In this document: one piece after another, positions 1-12,660 of the stretch
Layout: each line of letters starts with the position of its first letter
How positions within the stretch are numbered: position 1 is the stretch's first letter
NCBI RefSeq assembly: GCF_027744825.2
Contig: NC_071334.1
Location: 35,929,937 to 35,993,936, forward strand
Source: Synchiropus splendidus
Lineage: Eukaryota > Chordata > Actinopteri > Syngnathiformes > Callionymidae
Direction of reading: 5' to 3'
DNA length: 64,000 nucleotides
Program-made: the position numbers and the translations under genes
Notes under the pieces: model-generated
The model's input: only the letters and a program-made list of their open reading frames with translations
Told to the model about the DNA's origin: nothing
The model's database searches: none

Positions 1-17
1 GGCTCAACTTGACTTAC

Positions 18-3000
18 CAATGTACTGCAAATGGTGTTGTGCTGCCACCGACTGCTCTGGAGCGTTAGTGCAGTGCTGAGAGCTCCCGCACAGACTGTCC
101 GACATCCCATCCACCTTCTGGAGAGGCTTGAACCTGCGCACGGTCATGGATGGAATAGTTAGATGATGGCCAGCAAACTTTGAACACAACATTGAAATGA
201 ATACAAATCTTCAAATCTAAAACAAAGAGGAAGCCAAGTGTGTTGAATGAGCAGCAGCAATAAATAATTCATTGGGAACAATAGTCATAATGAGGCTTCA
301 CCGTGACGGTGTTCGAAGAGCTTGGAGGTGTGAGGACAAAGTCAGTTTCCATGCAAAGGAAACCTTCTTTATTTGTTCAGAAAACGTGTTTAGCTGAATA
401 ATTTTCCAAGTTGCAAGACCTAATGATTTCTCTAATCTTTTGGGGGCCGGCCACAGAGAAGTTATAAAAGTGAGCAGAAGACAGTAGGGAATTGGTGAAA
501 ATGTCTGACCCTGGTTCCACTGACCTCTGCTTTTGGTGGACTGGCTGCTGCCTCATGGCCATGTACTGCGTGTCTTCCTGCAGCCGGTTTAGCGGAGAGT
601 CTGGTTTCACTCGGATACCGTAGTAATGATACTTTGAGTTTCCTCTGGAAAAGAAGAAAACAGCCAGAAGTCAGCGAAGGAGTCTGCTTCATTTTAACCA
701 CCTTTGTCGTCGTCTTCATTGGTCCATTAGGTTCACAAGTACATCTCCCACATCTTTGAAGGTGACATGACTACAGTGACCAGGAGGGGAATGCTTCCTG
801 CTCGTACCTGGTTCCGAGGCGTCGGGTCCTGAGGCCCATGAAGACAGAGCGGATGAGCTTGCCGAAGGAGGCCGCATTGACCGGATCTAGTTTCTGTTCC
901 TGGCAGTGCCTTAGATAATGGTTGTAGAGGGAGCAGCGGGGCAGACTTACCCCCTCCGCTGTCTCGTAGTTATCCAGCAGCCACTGGAGCTAAAAATAAA
1001 CACAAGAGACTCTCAACATCAGTGGGCATGGTCTGCTGTGTGATGGTCACTGAGCCGGCATGAGTGGCGCCGGCGCTTCAAAGGACAGATGAAAGACTCA
1101 CTTCCAAGCCAAGTGCAGATATGTCCACAATTTTGGAAGCGATTTAAAAAGAGCCCGCTAAATGACCACAGGTGAGCAAACTGTTAAAGCTGAAATACTA
1201 ATAGGTGCGAACAATACATGCTCAGGAGAGGAGGGTCTGACTGCTAAAACACTTCTATATGTCACATTCAGTTCAATGAAAAGTTTGTATTGCATCAAAG
1301 GAAAATGACTAAGGTCAAAACATTCGCTGAGAAATGAGGTTTGCCATCATGGGCTTGCTTTAAAAGCATTGGTTGTGTTTTATTCAAACACAACCGCAAA
1401 GCAAGAAAGTGGCCCACTGATTATACTTAACGCTGGGTCAACATGGGTCGGTCAGTGATAATGTATGTTATGTAAAACAAGTGAAGACCTTCCCAGCGGT
1501 TTTGAGAAGGGGAAATGTACACAAAAAAGTGCAAGTCAAGCAAAACAGAAAGCACTGTGCACTCATGAAAAATGATCTCATACTTGTTTTACATTTACTG
1601 CATTGCTCTGCTCCTTTCGAGATGTTTGACATTCATTTGCTTTCCTGTTTAAGGATACCAGAGATTCATCTGACAGTTATTTCTGTTATATTTAGACTTT
1701 GCTGTGAAATGCAAGCTAATCTTGTTAAAAAGCAGAACAAATAGTCTCTTTCTTTTGAAACCTCCTGACTAAATCTTGCGGGGTTTTTGTTTTGTTTCCT
1801 CGAGCGCACACTTGGCTAACTTAAGCATTATTGAGTGAAATCTTTGAATCTCGAATCAATGCGTGGAATTCCCATTTCAATCAATAGCGAGAGCAGATGA
1901 AAAAGTGTCACTCATTTCAGTAAGAGTGCAGTGTGAGTGAAGGGGGCATTAGGCGGCGTGTTCAACTCTGTTCATCACCAGCAGGAACATGCAGCCGACT
2001 GGTTCAGCCTGATTTGTTTGGGGGTTGGAGAGAAAGCTCCTGGAAGACTTACATGGCTGTTGAGCAGGCTGCTTTTGTGACTCGCAATTCCCTCAGACTT
2101 TTGGAGGTTTTCAATCGCCATTTCAAGCTAAAGAAAGAAGAATGCATGCGACACAGAAGGGAGAGGAGGCAGAGGTGAGATCAAAAGAAATCAAGAAAAA
2201 GCAAAGGTGACACATAAAACAAGAAAATAAAGACTGTTAGCAGGCAGCCAAAGTTTCCATTAAACTCAGTCAGTGTTGCAGCCAAATTGATTATTGGCTG
2301 ACAAAAGCATGCAAATCAAGGCACTCATAGAGTTAAGCTGCTGGTCAGACTCTCTAATGTATGCAAATGAGGACTGCAAACAGGGGCACGGGTCACTCAG
2401 CTCAGAGACAACAGGTCAACAATGCTGACCCCCCACCTCCCACCACAACTTATTAAACATTCCAACTTAAAAAGAATATTAACAGTCAGCAAATAATACA
2501 TTTCTACTTCCTTAATGGACAACTAAACTATCTGGCAAGCAAACATTCTGTCAGCAGCACAGAGTCAAAGAAAAGATTTGTGCTACCGCAGCCAAACTGG
2601 AGACCAAAAAGAAAAGGGGGAAAAAGAAGATGGCACTGATCCAGCTCTTCGGAAAGCTCCAGAGGGCTCTCAGCCAAATGGTAATGAGCCCCAGGGGTTG
2701 CTTTGTTTCGCAGGGTGCTCAAGTGCCTGTGAAAACCTCTAAAACAAGGCACAACTGAATTATTTAAACTGATGTCCCGTTTTTACAGGCCTCCTTGTCG
2801 CTCCTCTTTTCTTCCTGTGTGTTTCTGCAGAACCAGGAGGTCCAGTCTCAGTTAGACCCCGTCTACACACAGTATAGTAGTAGTGTCTACTGTCTTGGTC
2901 AGCACAGCGCAGTCTGTCATACGTCTGGAGAACTTTCCTCTAACCTCGGAGTGTAAAATGGATTTAGGTATCCATCAAAATAAAGAACTACGGCTTAGAT

Positions 3001-6000
3001 GGTCTACTCCTTGACTGCGTCCAGTAATAAAATTGTGTTAATGGCTTGACAATGAAAAGTAGAGCAAGGCAAGCAGACAAAAGCCTTCACCACTTTCACT
3101 ATATCCATCGAGAAGGGCTGACAGAAAGAGCACCACAGTATTTAGAAAAACGTTGGATCATTTCCCAATTTTTATCTGTCAGTTGGTGACCTTTAACAGA
3201 TATCTTTCAGTCTTTAGAGAGGGACTCTTTCCTGATTCCCATTAGCCAGAGACGGAAACAAACACTAATGAACTCGCTCACCATAGCCGAGGAGGAGCGG
3301 GAGGAGTGAGAAATATGGTTTCGGCCTGCTTCCATGTTCCCTCCGTGGATTAAGTAGGTGCTTCCGCTGGAGATGATGTGGCTGCTGCCCACGTCCATGG
3401 TGATGCCCACCATGCTGTGGGATGGAACGCCACCACTGGCCGAGGACACCACCGTGGTGACATGACCACTGCCACCCTGTGAGTCAAAGTAGGGGCCTCC
3501 ACTGCTCTGGCCGTACAGCTGGGCCTCTGGATTGTAAGAGTAAGCTGTGCGGCTTTGGGGGATAAAGAAAAATGTTTTAAACACCGTAGCAAGACTTGTC
3601 ACAAAAGCACCGTCACTCATCAGTCGTTGGGATACTTGCATTCAGTATTAGAGTGCAATGTGAGTGAGCTGCTCGGAAAACAGACAGTTCCGTCTTTACA
3701 TTTGCAAATGAAGGATCAATTGGTACCAATTTACAGCTAGTCAGTTAGAAAACCATATCAAATAGACTGTATATACTTAGATTTACCTTGACAAGATTAA
3801 ATAAAACATCAGGTTTTTTTTGTTTATTTTTCAGAAATTTCAATAAAAAAAGGTGAGGTTTGTCAAACTTCCACATCACATATACATATCTCAAACCTTC
3901 CCTCTCCATACATACTTACATTGTTCCATTGGTGTAAACTGCATCGCCACTTTCCCCGACATACTGGACCTGTGATGGATAGACATGCTGCACCGACTGG
4001 ACCTGAGAAAACCAGGAAAATATTCAAGAGAAAGTCGTGTGTCAATCTTCAATATTCATTTTATTATTCATAAGAAACAAAAATAGATTTTTTTATACTG
4101 TAAAGAGTGTCTGCATGTGATGAGAGAAATGGACCATGTTGTGGCCAAATGGGTTATTAAGCAGAATATTAGTGCTATTAGCACAGTGTAAATCCATTTG
4201 TGTGGCTACATCTCACCTCACATCGAAACAAGTCACAATGATCCTCTCTAAACTCTGGTGAAATTGATTTAAGAATTCGATGACAGTGCCTAACGTGCAG
4301 CAGCATTAACTCTATCCATCAAAGGCAATGCAATAGTGTGACAGTATAGCCAAGAAACAGAAAGGATTGAAATCATGTAGATGCTTGAGAGACACAAAGG
4401 ATTTCAGTTGGCGGGTGAATACAGAACAAAGTCTCAGAGCATGCCATAAGCTCCATGAGGCCGTAGCTCAGCCCAGAAGTGTTCGAAGAGGTAAGCATGT
4501 TCAAGATGGTGGCAGGCAGCATCATGATCAGACAAGAGGTCAAAAAACAAAGAGCATCCTGAAATTAAATTTACATTCCTGGTGGCTTTTTTTGGGGGGA
4601 AAAAAGAGATGTTGGCGCAGGCCAGCCAGCCATGGTACACCTCTGTGACAAAGGAGGGGGAATGGGAATGGTTTTGAAAATTGTTGAATCCATATTATTT
4701 TTAACAAACTAACATTAGGCCACTACAAATAGTTTTTTTTAACATCCAGCTCAAAATCAGAATGGCTGCCATTGGAGCAGCTGTATCTACAGCCACAGCT
4801 CTGCATTTCCAGAGCCAGAAGTCAGAAGGGAAACAGGTTTTCATGTTGGGAACATCAGCATAAAAATTACAGATGGTTTTTCAGTTCCTTTTAGGCGCAA
4901 CACAACCCCACCCCCTGCCGCCACAGCCCTCCAACCCCCAGAGGGATAGACTGGTGAACAGAAAAACCAACGTAAATAACCCATGGAAGTATGTGATCAG
5001 TGACAGTAGTACCATTTGAATATTTTCGTACGTAAAGGGAGCTTAAGTGGGCTTTTTTGTATATCAATATTTCAAATCATAGAGTTCTGTGCAAACAGAA
5101 ACACAATGATGTGTTGAATAGGGGTCCAAGATCATTTTAAAAGACACTCAAATCAGTATTTTAGTTGCTCTTTAAGGTCCAGAAAAATAAATTAATGAAT
5201 CAACTCATGGTCATGGTAAGGGTCTTCAGCAGCGCCAGACTATGCCATAATAATCCTGTTCAGCAGTTTGAGTTGATAAAGACGTTATTATTTAAACGCA
5301 CAGTTCTCCTCACAGTGTGTTTTACACATATGCATGCGCACTTGCAGGTTCAGCCAAAAAGCTGTGAATGAGCCAAGTATCATGCAAAGCCATGACTCCC
5401 AGAAGGATGCATGCAAGTGGTAGACCAGGCTCAGCCAGAGAAAGACACCCCTTCGGACACCCGTGCTGAGCGCAGGATAACAGCAGAACAGCAGCAACCC
5501 TGACAAAGTGATCCAGTCTCAAACACGCAGTTGCTTGTGTTCACTGAACAAACTGTACAGCCTCGCTCTCAAAATCCATCTGTCATAGAAACCTGCATTT
5601 TAAAAATAGTTGCTTCAATACAAACAACTTTGACTAACTGAGCTAAAGGGGAAGTGTGGTGAATGTAATCACAGCACTGTATTGATAGGCACAGCCCTGT
5701 GTACCTGCTGAGAGCCCTGTTGCACTCTTGGTGCTGAAAGAGGCTGTACTTGTCCTCCCTTCTGAGCTGAGCCTGTGGCTTGTACCAGCACCCTCTGTGT
5801 GGATACAAGACACAATAACTCCATTACATAGGTATGCACCCACATTCACATCATTGTAAACATCACGGTCACCACCTTTGACGACTGACACAGTTATGGA
5901 GCTGCAGAGGGAAATGTAGGCTTCCAACCGAGACATGCTCAATATTAAACTGAAAAGCAAATGTGGGCAATTTCTCTGATGAAATATCTTATTTTAATGT

Positions 6001-7357
6001 TTATTTAGGAATGCCTTGGACCAGAAACCACACTAAGTAGAGGTCTTTGCTTTATAATACTAATAATAGTATTTGTGAAATTGGTTTCAAACCGTTTCAA
6101 AACGTGCTCTATTTTCACTAACACAAACTGAAAAATCCAGATTTATAAGGAGCCACCGAGGTTTCAAAGACCGCTTTGTTAAATGTGAGTATAAATGAGC
6201 TAAACTATTCAGTGAAAATAAATAAGACATTATCTGGGGTTTAGATTGAGTAGCCAGGAACACAAGGATTGGTAATACAGCTGTGTAAGCAGAAACTAAA
6301 TATCAAAGTATTTTCAAAGGCCTCAAACTTTATCAGCAAGCCAAGCTTTTGTGTTTATGCGCTTAAAATTGTAATGATCAAGAGCCAATAAAAATAGAAT
6401 TATAGCAACCAGTTCTGACCAAAATAAAGGGTGTTGTTGGAGTCGCTGACCTCCCGATGAGCCAGTGTCAATCATTTTAATGCGTTTTAATATACTGTAT
6501 AGAACGAGTCCATGAGCCAACACTGCTCTGTGATATCAGAGTTCAAATCCTTTCCGCTTACATTCAGCACAGGCTGGCATCCTCCCGCATCTGCCAATAT
6601 TGGGCACATTTCTTATTGACACGTTGATATGTTTCACCCATCCTCTACACTGAAGCACAGTACAAACTCTGCTCTTGCACTCCCCCATTGTGCTGCCTCA
6701 CATTTTCAGCGTCGACTTGGGGTGATCATCTTAAATCCTTGAACAATCATTTCAAAACTTGGTCCCAAAATATAGTTGCAGTTAGTTTGGGCCAGCACAT
6801 GAAGGTGGCCACAGACCAGCTGAGATCAGATTTCACAGTAGCATCAGTATTTGATTTTTGGATATCTTAATTTTTTACACTATCTTGGACAGAACATGAT
6901 GACAGCACAATGACATACAATCTTTTTTTTTTAATTATTGTTACGTTACCTTTTACATTTAATTAGTCTTCAGTGAGATGATGATAAATAATTATAAGAA
7001 ATGAACAGTAGATCCATACTGTCTAGCAGCCCAATTAATCTACGTCACCCAGTCATGGTACATTCCATTCCAGACAGTTTGCAAAAAGTAACATGGGATC
7101 CAGAATTTAAGAATTTACGTTTTTGCCATTTTCTCATTTTTTCAAATCCCGGGCAAAAAAGCCTTATAAGCCAAACACCAGCCACATTCCACCGAGGAGT
7201 GGCAGAGTTCCTTCATTGTGCCAGGCCTTGAGAGTGATAGTGTCCTACCTGCTGAGATGCCGGAACTGGCTGTACAACAGGAGCCTGAGCTGATGATGAT
7301 GTCCGCAGTGTTGCCACACTGGTCGTGGCATCTGACCCTCCCTCTGAGCTCTGCATG
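18..7357 (-). CDS. rfx2: RFX2 transcription factor, N-terminal half (partial, 8 coding exons)
   Basis: Sequence-specific nuclear transcription factor that binds X-box sites and drives ciliary and spermatogenic genes. Coding exons, in transcript order: 7357-7249 (start codon 7356-7354), 5794-5705, 4002-3920, 3552-3282, 2127-2053, 989-808, 644-525, 133-18. All junctions have GT/AG ends and keep phase, giving 348 codons plus one base. The protein starts MQSSEGGSD, has a Gln/Ser/Val-rich activation region ([32 protein letters not shown]), then the RFX winged-helix domain at about residues 208-284. That domain contains [31 protein letters not shown] and the signature SKYHYYGIR. The QRVLVQA and [13 protein letters not shown] segments fit RFX2 better than RFX1 or RFX3. 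The dimerisation and RFX B/C regions lie beyond the left edge. Family assignment is very secure; RFX2 over RFX3 is also supported by the neighbouring acsbg2 and mllt1. Confidence 0.95.
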
Positions 7358-7584
7358 CTGGTATAAAGGTAAGAGACAGAAGAACATCGTGTCAGCAGGA
7401 TGAGCAGCATACAGCGTACATAAAACAGGCACAAGATCGAAAACGCATGGTGGGGGTCTGATGTTGATCAGAACAATTTGACCTCACGTCATTAAAACTA
7501 GACTGATGTAAGATAATGTGGAACACATTGCAGAAAAAAAAACGTGTAACATGGAAAGCAACAGAAGGCAGGTCTGCATTTTTC

Positions 7585-7990
7585 AATAATAATAATTACG
7601 ATAAGTACATTTTCATTCTATTGCATGTGTTGTACACACCACAGTCTCTCTTGAAACTGTTTTCTGATGAAACCATTTGTTTCTGTTTAAATATAATAGT
7701 TAACCAAGTGTATAGATGAGAAATTCAATGTTTCACATCCCTCGTAGAACTCAATCGTGTCTGACAGACTGTTCTGCCAGCTTTAATTAGGGGTTAAAGT
7801 TAGCCGTCTGTCTGCTGTCCCCAATGTATCGTGTCTCTTAACAGTTTACTTTAACTATGGACCCATGTGGACACATTTCCTGGATGCTATTGAAGAAATA
7901 ATGTGAGGACACCACCGCCAATACTGGACCGGATGTCCAATATCCAACTATTTTCACCACAGTGTTTCGCCGAGGTGCCAGCGCAGCAGG
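7585..7990 (+). repeat. Dispersed repeat, copy A
   Basis: Aligns by eye over about 400 bases with a second copy at about 46,625-47,270. Shared stretches include the AAACTGTTTT region, TTCAATGTTTCAC, GTCTGTCTGCTGT and TCCAATATCCAACTATTTTCACCAC. It is diverged and has no coding potential. Probably a non-autonomous DNA transposon relic. Confidence 0.7.
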
Positions 7991-9458
7991 AAACCTTCAT
8001 GTGTTGATGTGAACCAAGGCAGAGGACTGCGTCAGAGAATCTAGGAGGACCACTCCATCTAATAAAATAAACACGGATCCGGAGATACAGTGTTGGCCAT
8101 TACCAAAGGTTCCCTGAATTAAAAATAAGTTTAAAACTACGATCATGAACCAAAGTCCATCAAACTCTACACAACTGTCACACGCTGGTGTCGGCTGACA
8201 ACATGTATGTAAGTCCGATGCAGTGAGTGTGCTGTTTGTTATCGAATTTATGGTGAGATGTAAAATTCTTATCGCCCATCCCTTTTGCATAGGATACCTC
8301 GTTTCTGATTAGGATTTCCTTTAGTAAATCATTGTTGTCATTAGTTATTAACTGGCATTTATTAACTCAGAGTTGTAATTGCAATTGCAAGACTAGGAAC
8401 AACAGGCAAAAAAACGGCAAAAACTTAAAGGCAAAAAAGTGTATCAATTTTAGTAGACCCACCATTAGCCATTCTTTAAAACCACTGCTGAGTCTTTACT
8501 TGCATGCACTAATAAAGGCCATTTACAAGGAGCTTTTTGGGGCTAGGAAATGGCGACCTAGCTTTATTCTGTAAAAAGAAAAGCTATCTGACAGATGTCA
8601 TCCAGTCAACTAAGACAGGTGCAATGAACAGAATTCAACTGACTGATTACTAAGGATGGAACCCAAAAAGCCACCCACCCACCACCTAACAATGTCCCAA
8701 GCAATGTAAAAGGCAACAAAACTGGGGTGCAGTTGTAGAGTGTGCAGGGGTATAAGCAGATGAACGAAACAACTTATACAACAATAATGAAAATGACAGT
8801 GGGGCTCCAACCTCTGCTAGGGTTATGATCGTATCCAGTGCTTGTTTCGAACCAGAGCTGCTCTCAAGGGCTTAAATAATCCAGCTGATATGAGGAAATT
8901 CCTCAATGCTTTGCAAACGTTTTTCGGTTGCTATGGTGAGGAATCCATGACGACCACCCCCAATGCAACCCTCCTCTACCCCTCCCTGCTCACTCTTTAT
9001 TTAACTCTCTTTATAAAGCTCGAGAACAGGAACTTTTGAGGAGGACTGCTAGGAGAGTGGGGGTGGAATTTAATGAGAAAGCTTCAGCCTTGCTGGATTG
9101 AAACAGCCAAAATAGGCCCAGACCAGAAAAAAACAATTGGCTTTTATGAGGGGCATGATATTTCATAACCACCCAACTGCATGAGGTGACTCATGAGGAG
9201 CACATATACAGAGTCATGCCAGGTCATCTTTCTTGAAGAAGCCTGACAAGCACGTGACCTTCACTAAAAAGCTCATGAACAAAGCATTGTGACAGCACAT
9301 ACCTCCGCCAAGCAGCCCATTTCACACAACTTTCTATATTTTTATCGGTACAAACTCTGCCACCGTCAAGACAGTGCACTGTCAAGCAAGGGTGAGTAAG
9401 GCCAATGTTGTTGGGTTTTCACATTTTCACTTCTCGTATTGTTACTCCTTGCCGTATG

Positions 9459-9720
9459 TGTGTGTGTGTGTGTATATATGCATGTGTGCGCTTTATATTT
9501 ATACTGCCTCATGGGGACCAATTCTTGACAAAACACTATCCTCGTGGGGACCTCATGTCTTCATGGGGACCTTTTGTCAGTCCCCACAGGTCCAAACATC
9601 AATTTGAGGATGAAGACCTCAAAATAGGTGATTATAATTTGTTTGGTTCAGACCCATGGTTAAGATTAAGCATTTGTTTTGGATGGTTAAGTTAAGGCTG
9701 TGGAGAGCATGATATAAATA
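9459..9720 (+). repeat. TG/TA-rich run followed by TGGGGACC-type dispersed repeat
   Basis: A short TG run leads into a segment with at least three TGGGGACC words and a GTCCCCACA reverse match (about 9,512-9,592), followed by GGTTAAG-type words. This composition is common in teleost interspersed repeats. No ORF of interest. The family was not identified. Confidence 0.5.
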
Positions 9721-11273
9721 TTTTGAGTCACTGCTACTGTTTAGCCCACATGATATGACCAGCAAATGAATCCTCAACAAACCTGAGTCAACAAACCTCC
9801 AGCACCGTCAGTCTTGGTGGCTGGAGCAGTACGCACAGCTGCACAAGGTTTGGCTGCCTCGACTGCAACAGCACAACAAACAAAACCGCTCACAGCAATG
9901 GGTCAATGTTAAACAACGCGGTTCAGATTAAACGTTTGCTGCATGAGAACATCTGAATCAGAGAGCATCTTTTTGTGCCATGTAAACAGAGAAGACTAAT
10001 CTCAGATTGGACTACAGTACATTGAGTTTCGGAATTAATACTATTATTAGGGAAGTGCCGATCAATCCTTGTTGATAAGCTCAACTTTACAAGATCAGTG
10101 CTCTGCCTATTCCTTTTTTTGACAACCAATCATATATACCAATCTCATCTGCTACAGCCATCCACAGCACACTCCAGCAAACATATTATAGCGATGCAGA
10201 AACCGATGTGCAGCTAACAAAAGCATGTGCAGCATAACCAAACTTATGAAACTTATAAAAATCACATAAAACCCTAATCGTACCAATCCCCCAGTCATAT
10301 GTTAGTGGACTGTAGAAAACCATGTTGCCTGACAGGGGGACTTTGCAAAACACCAAATTATTTTCTCTCTTCTATTCTGCAAGGAAGAAAAACAATAAAC
10401 TTGGGTGTGCCGCCACTGACATTTTCTACACGTAGGGACTGACGAAATGAGTAACAGACTAAGTGAAGCCTATGTTGAAATTACAGATGTGTCAGTGGAA
10501 TATGTGAACATGAAACAATTTCGAAAACAATTCCGGAAACAATTGTCCCCTTGATATAATCACTTTTTATTACGACCATTCATTACCAGTCAATAAAAGT
10601 GGACCTGATAAGGGGGAACAAATGTCACAGGTTCGCCTCTATCTTACAGTCTGTCAGAGATATAGACATATATAAACCTATAGTAATCCTTGAATTTGTC
10701 TTTAGATCTACTGTTCTCGTCATCAGAAGTGGCATGTCAACCTTTTGAGCACAATCTTGTACAAAAGCAAACCATTCATACAGAGGAGTGGAAACCTGTA
10801 GAGTGATAGCAGCTACTTGGGGTCCGTGGAGGCTAAAAGTAAGTAAATTCCACACAAGCAGCTCTGAAGACCACAGAGCAGGGACACAGCAGGAACTGCA
10901 AGACATTAATAAACTGCCTAACAACCAAAGAATCAGTTTCTACCTCTAAGATACTCACCCCCTTGTTATTATTATATCCACACACTAGTCCGGCTCATTT
11001 AATCCAAAGAAAACTAACAAACATCAAAGGATACTGACAAGTTACAAGAGATTTGAAAGCTGCATTGTTATAAGCGAATGCTACAGTAAGATGGAGGCAT
11101 CATAAATTCTTCAGCCCATACTCTGTAAACACGGTACAAGCATCTGTCAGAACAGATCTCCCTTTAGCAGTTCTCAATCATAGAAAAACACATACAGATG
11201 TTCAATTAAAAGCAGGAGCCCACAGTCTTGGCTCATGTTTGCACTAGCCCACATTGTTTGCAGAGCAACAACG

Positions 11274-11328
11274 GTTGCTACTGGCAACACCGTCCACTCC
11301 CGTTTCCAGGCGCCTGTTGCTATGCAAC
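11274..11328. promoter_or_regulatory. Pair of RFX X-box motifs in rfx2 intron 1
   Basis: Position 11274-11288 reads on the minus strand GTTGCC-AGT-AGCAAC, an exact match to the RFX X-box consensus GTNRCC-N(0-3)-RGYAAC. Position 11316-11328 is the near-perfect palindrome GTTGC-TAT-GCAAC. A third half-site (AGCAAC) lies just before the first motif. The location inside the gene for an RFX factor suggests an autoregulatory enhancer. The motifs are seen directly; the role is inference. Confidence 0.5.
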
Positions 11329-12609
11329 CAACAGAATACTTCCCAAACCAAACAATGCCATCCCCCCACCTGATCCCTCTATCTCACGCTAGGTCGGAAA
11401 GTACAATAAACACTATGGAAGCTATTAATTTCATACACAAAGTGACACAAAACTATTACCGTGGTGGCAGAACAAAGTCATCTATTTAAAGCCAACAGGA
11501 TTATCTTCAGAGTCGTTTTGCACTTGAATGAAAAAAAGAACTCAAAAAAAAGAAGCAAAAAATTTCTTGAACAAAACTATACTCAATACTGTAATACAGA
11601 AAAAAAGAATGTACAAACCAAGGTAATCCAGATTTGCGCACGAGTGGCTCCTGAATGAGTACATAGAACTCACGATATGAAAAGTTTATTGAAATCTTGA
11701 CAAATGGAGTACAGTTTAAAATACAGATGAGATGTATATTCATTTGAAACAGAAATCCAACAATCTTCTTTATTCTCCCCATTTCCACTTAATCATTTCT
11801 GTCAACAATGATTTGAACATTCTTCAAACACCATTCATTCTGATTAATTTTATTTTGGGGTTTTAATTGTAAGACCACATATATATTGACATTTGACACA
11901 AATATATAACTTTGAAGACATCTGAGCTGTCTTCAATCAATAATGCTACAACAAGGGGAAATACTTAATTATGAAAAAAGTAAATATTGTACCTTCATTT
12001 GTGGTGGTCATCATTAACATGCTACAGCGCAATCCTGAGTATTAACAAGGAAGTTTGGAAGATGGGAAGTGTCCCTCTCAACTGCAGGAAAAAGACAGTT
12101 GTATAGACTGTATAGATACAGACTTTTTCACTCTGCTACAGTTTATCAACAGGAGGCCTGTTTGGTACCTAACTTATTTTTGCTAAATGTTACTTTTGTT
12201 GAATGGAATGACTCAAAGGATATTTGTTAGAATAACGTGACCACCTTTTCAGGGAATTCCAAAATATGAGTTATTTGGTTACTTGTTACTAAGCTCTAGT
12301 TGACATGTGAACTGTTCTCCTTAATGTAAACGGCAACTACAGAGTAAAATGTCTGTGAATACAAAGCTGAAGCAACAGGTTCCACGCATCTGTCAAACAG
12401 TGAAACGTGTTCTTTTACAATGGGACATTTGGGCTTTCAATAGCCGACTCGTCAAGATCACACAACACACGCGCCAGCACAAAGACCAAATTAAGATATG
12501 ATGAAAGATTTCCACAACAGAAGCTTTTCTTCAAGCCTGTCTCATTAATTTGAGTCTAATCCAATCAAAGCCGCTCTCGGGTCAGCAGATGGTAGAGTTT
12601 GAGGAGGGG

Positions 12610-12660
12610 AAAGAGAGTGCCTGACCACACACCCCCACCCCACACACACACACACCTCTG
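12610..12660 (+). repeat. CA/C-rich simple sequence
   Basis: Run of C-rich and CA dinucleotide repeats. It is short, and both strands show spurious open frames through it. Confidence 0.6.

Noticed and set aside
3207..3281. Extension of rfx2 exon 3552-3282 further left as coding
   Set aside because: GTGAGC donor at 3281 fits in phase with the LEMAIENLQ exon at 2127; the read-through peptide does not match RFX2.
6500..6590. Possible tRNA B-box (GAGTTCAAATCC) near 6,538
   Set aside because: No matching A-box or cloverleaf arms upstream, so chance match.
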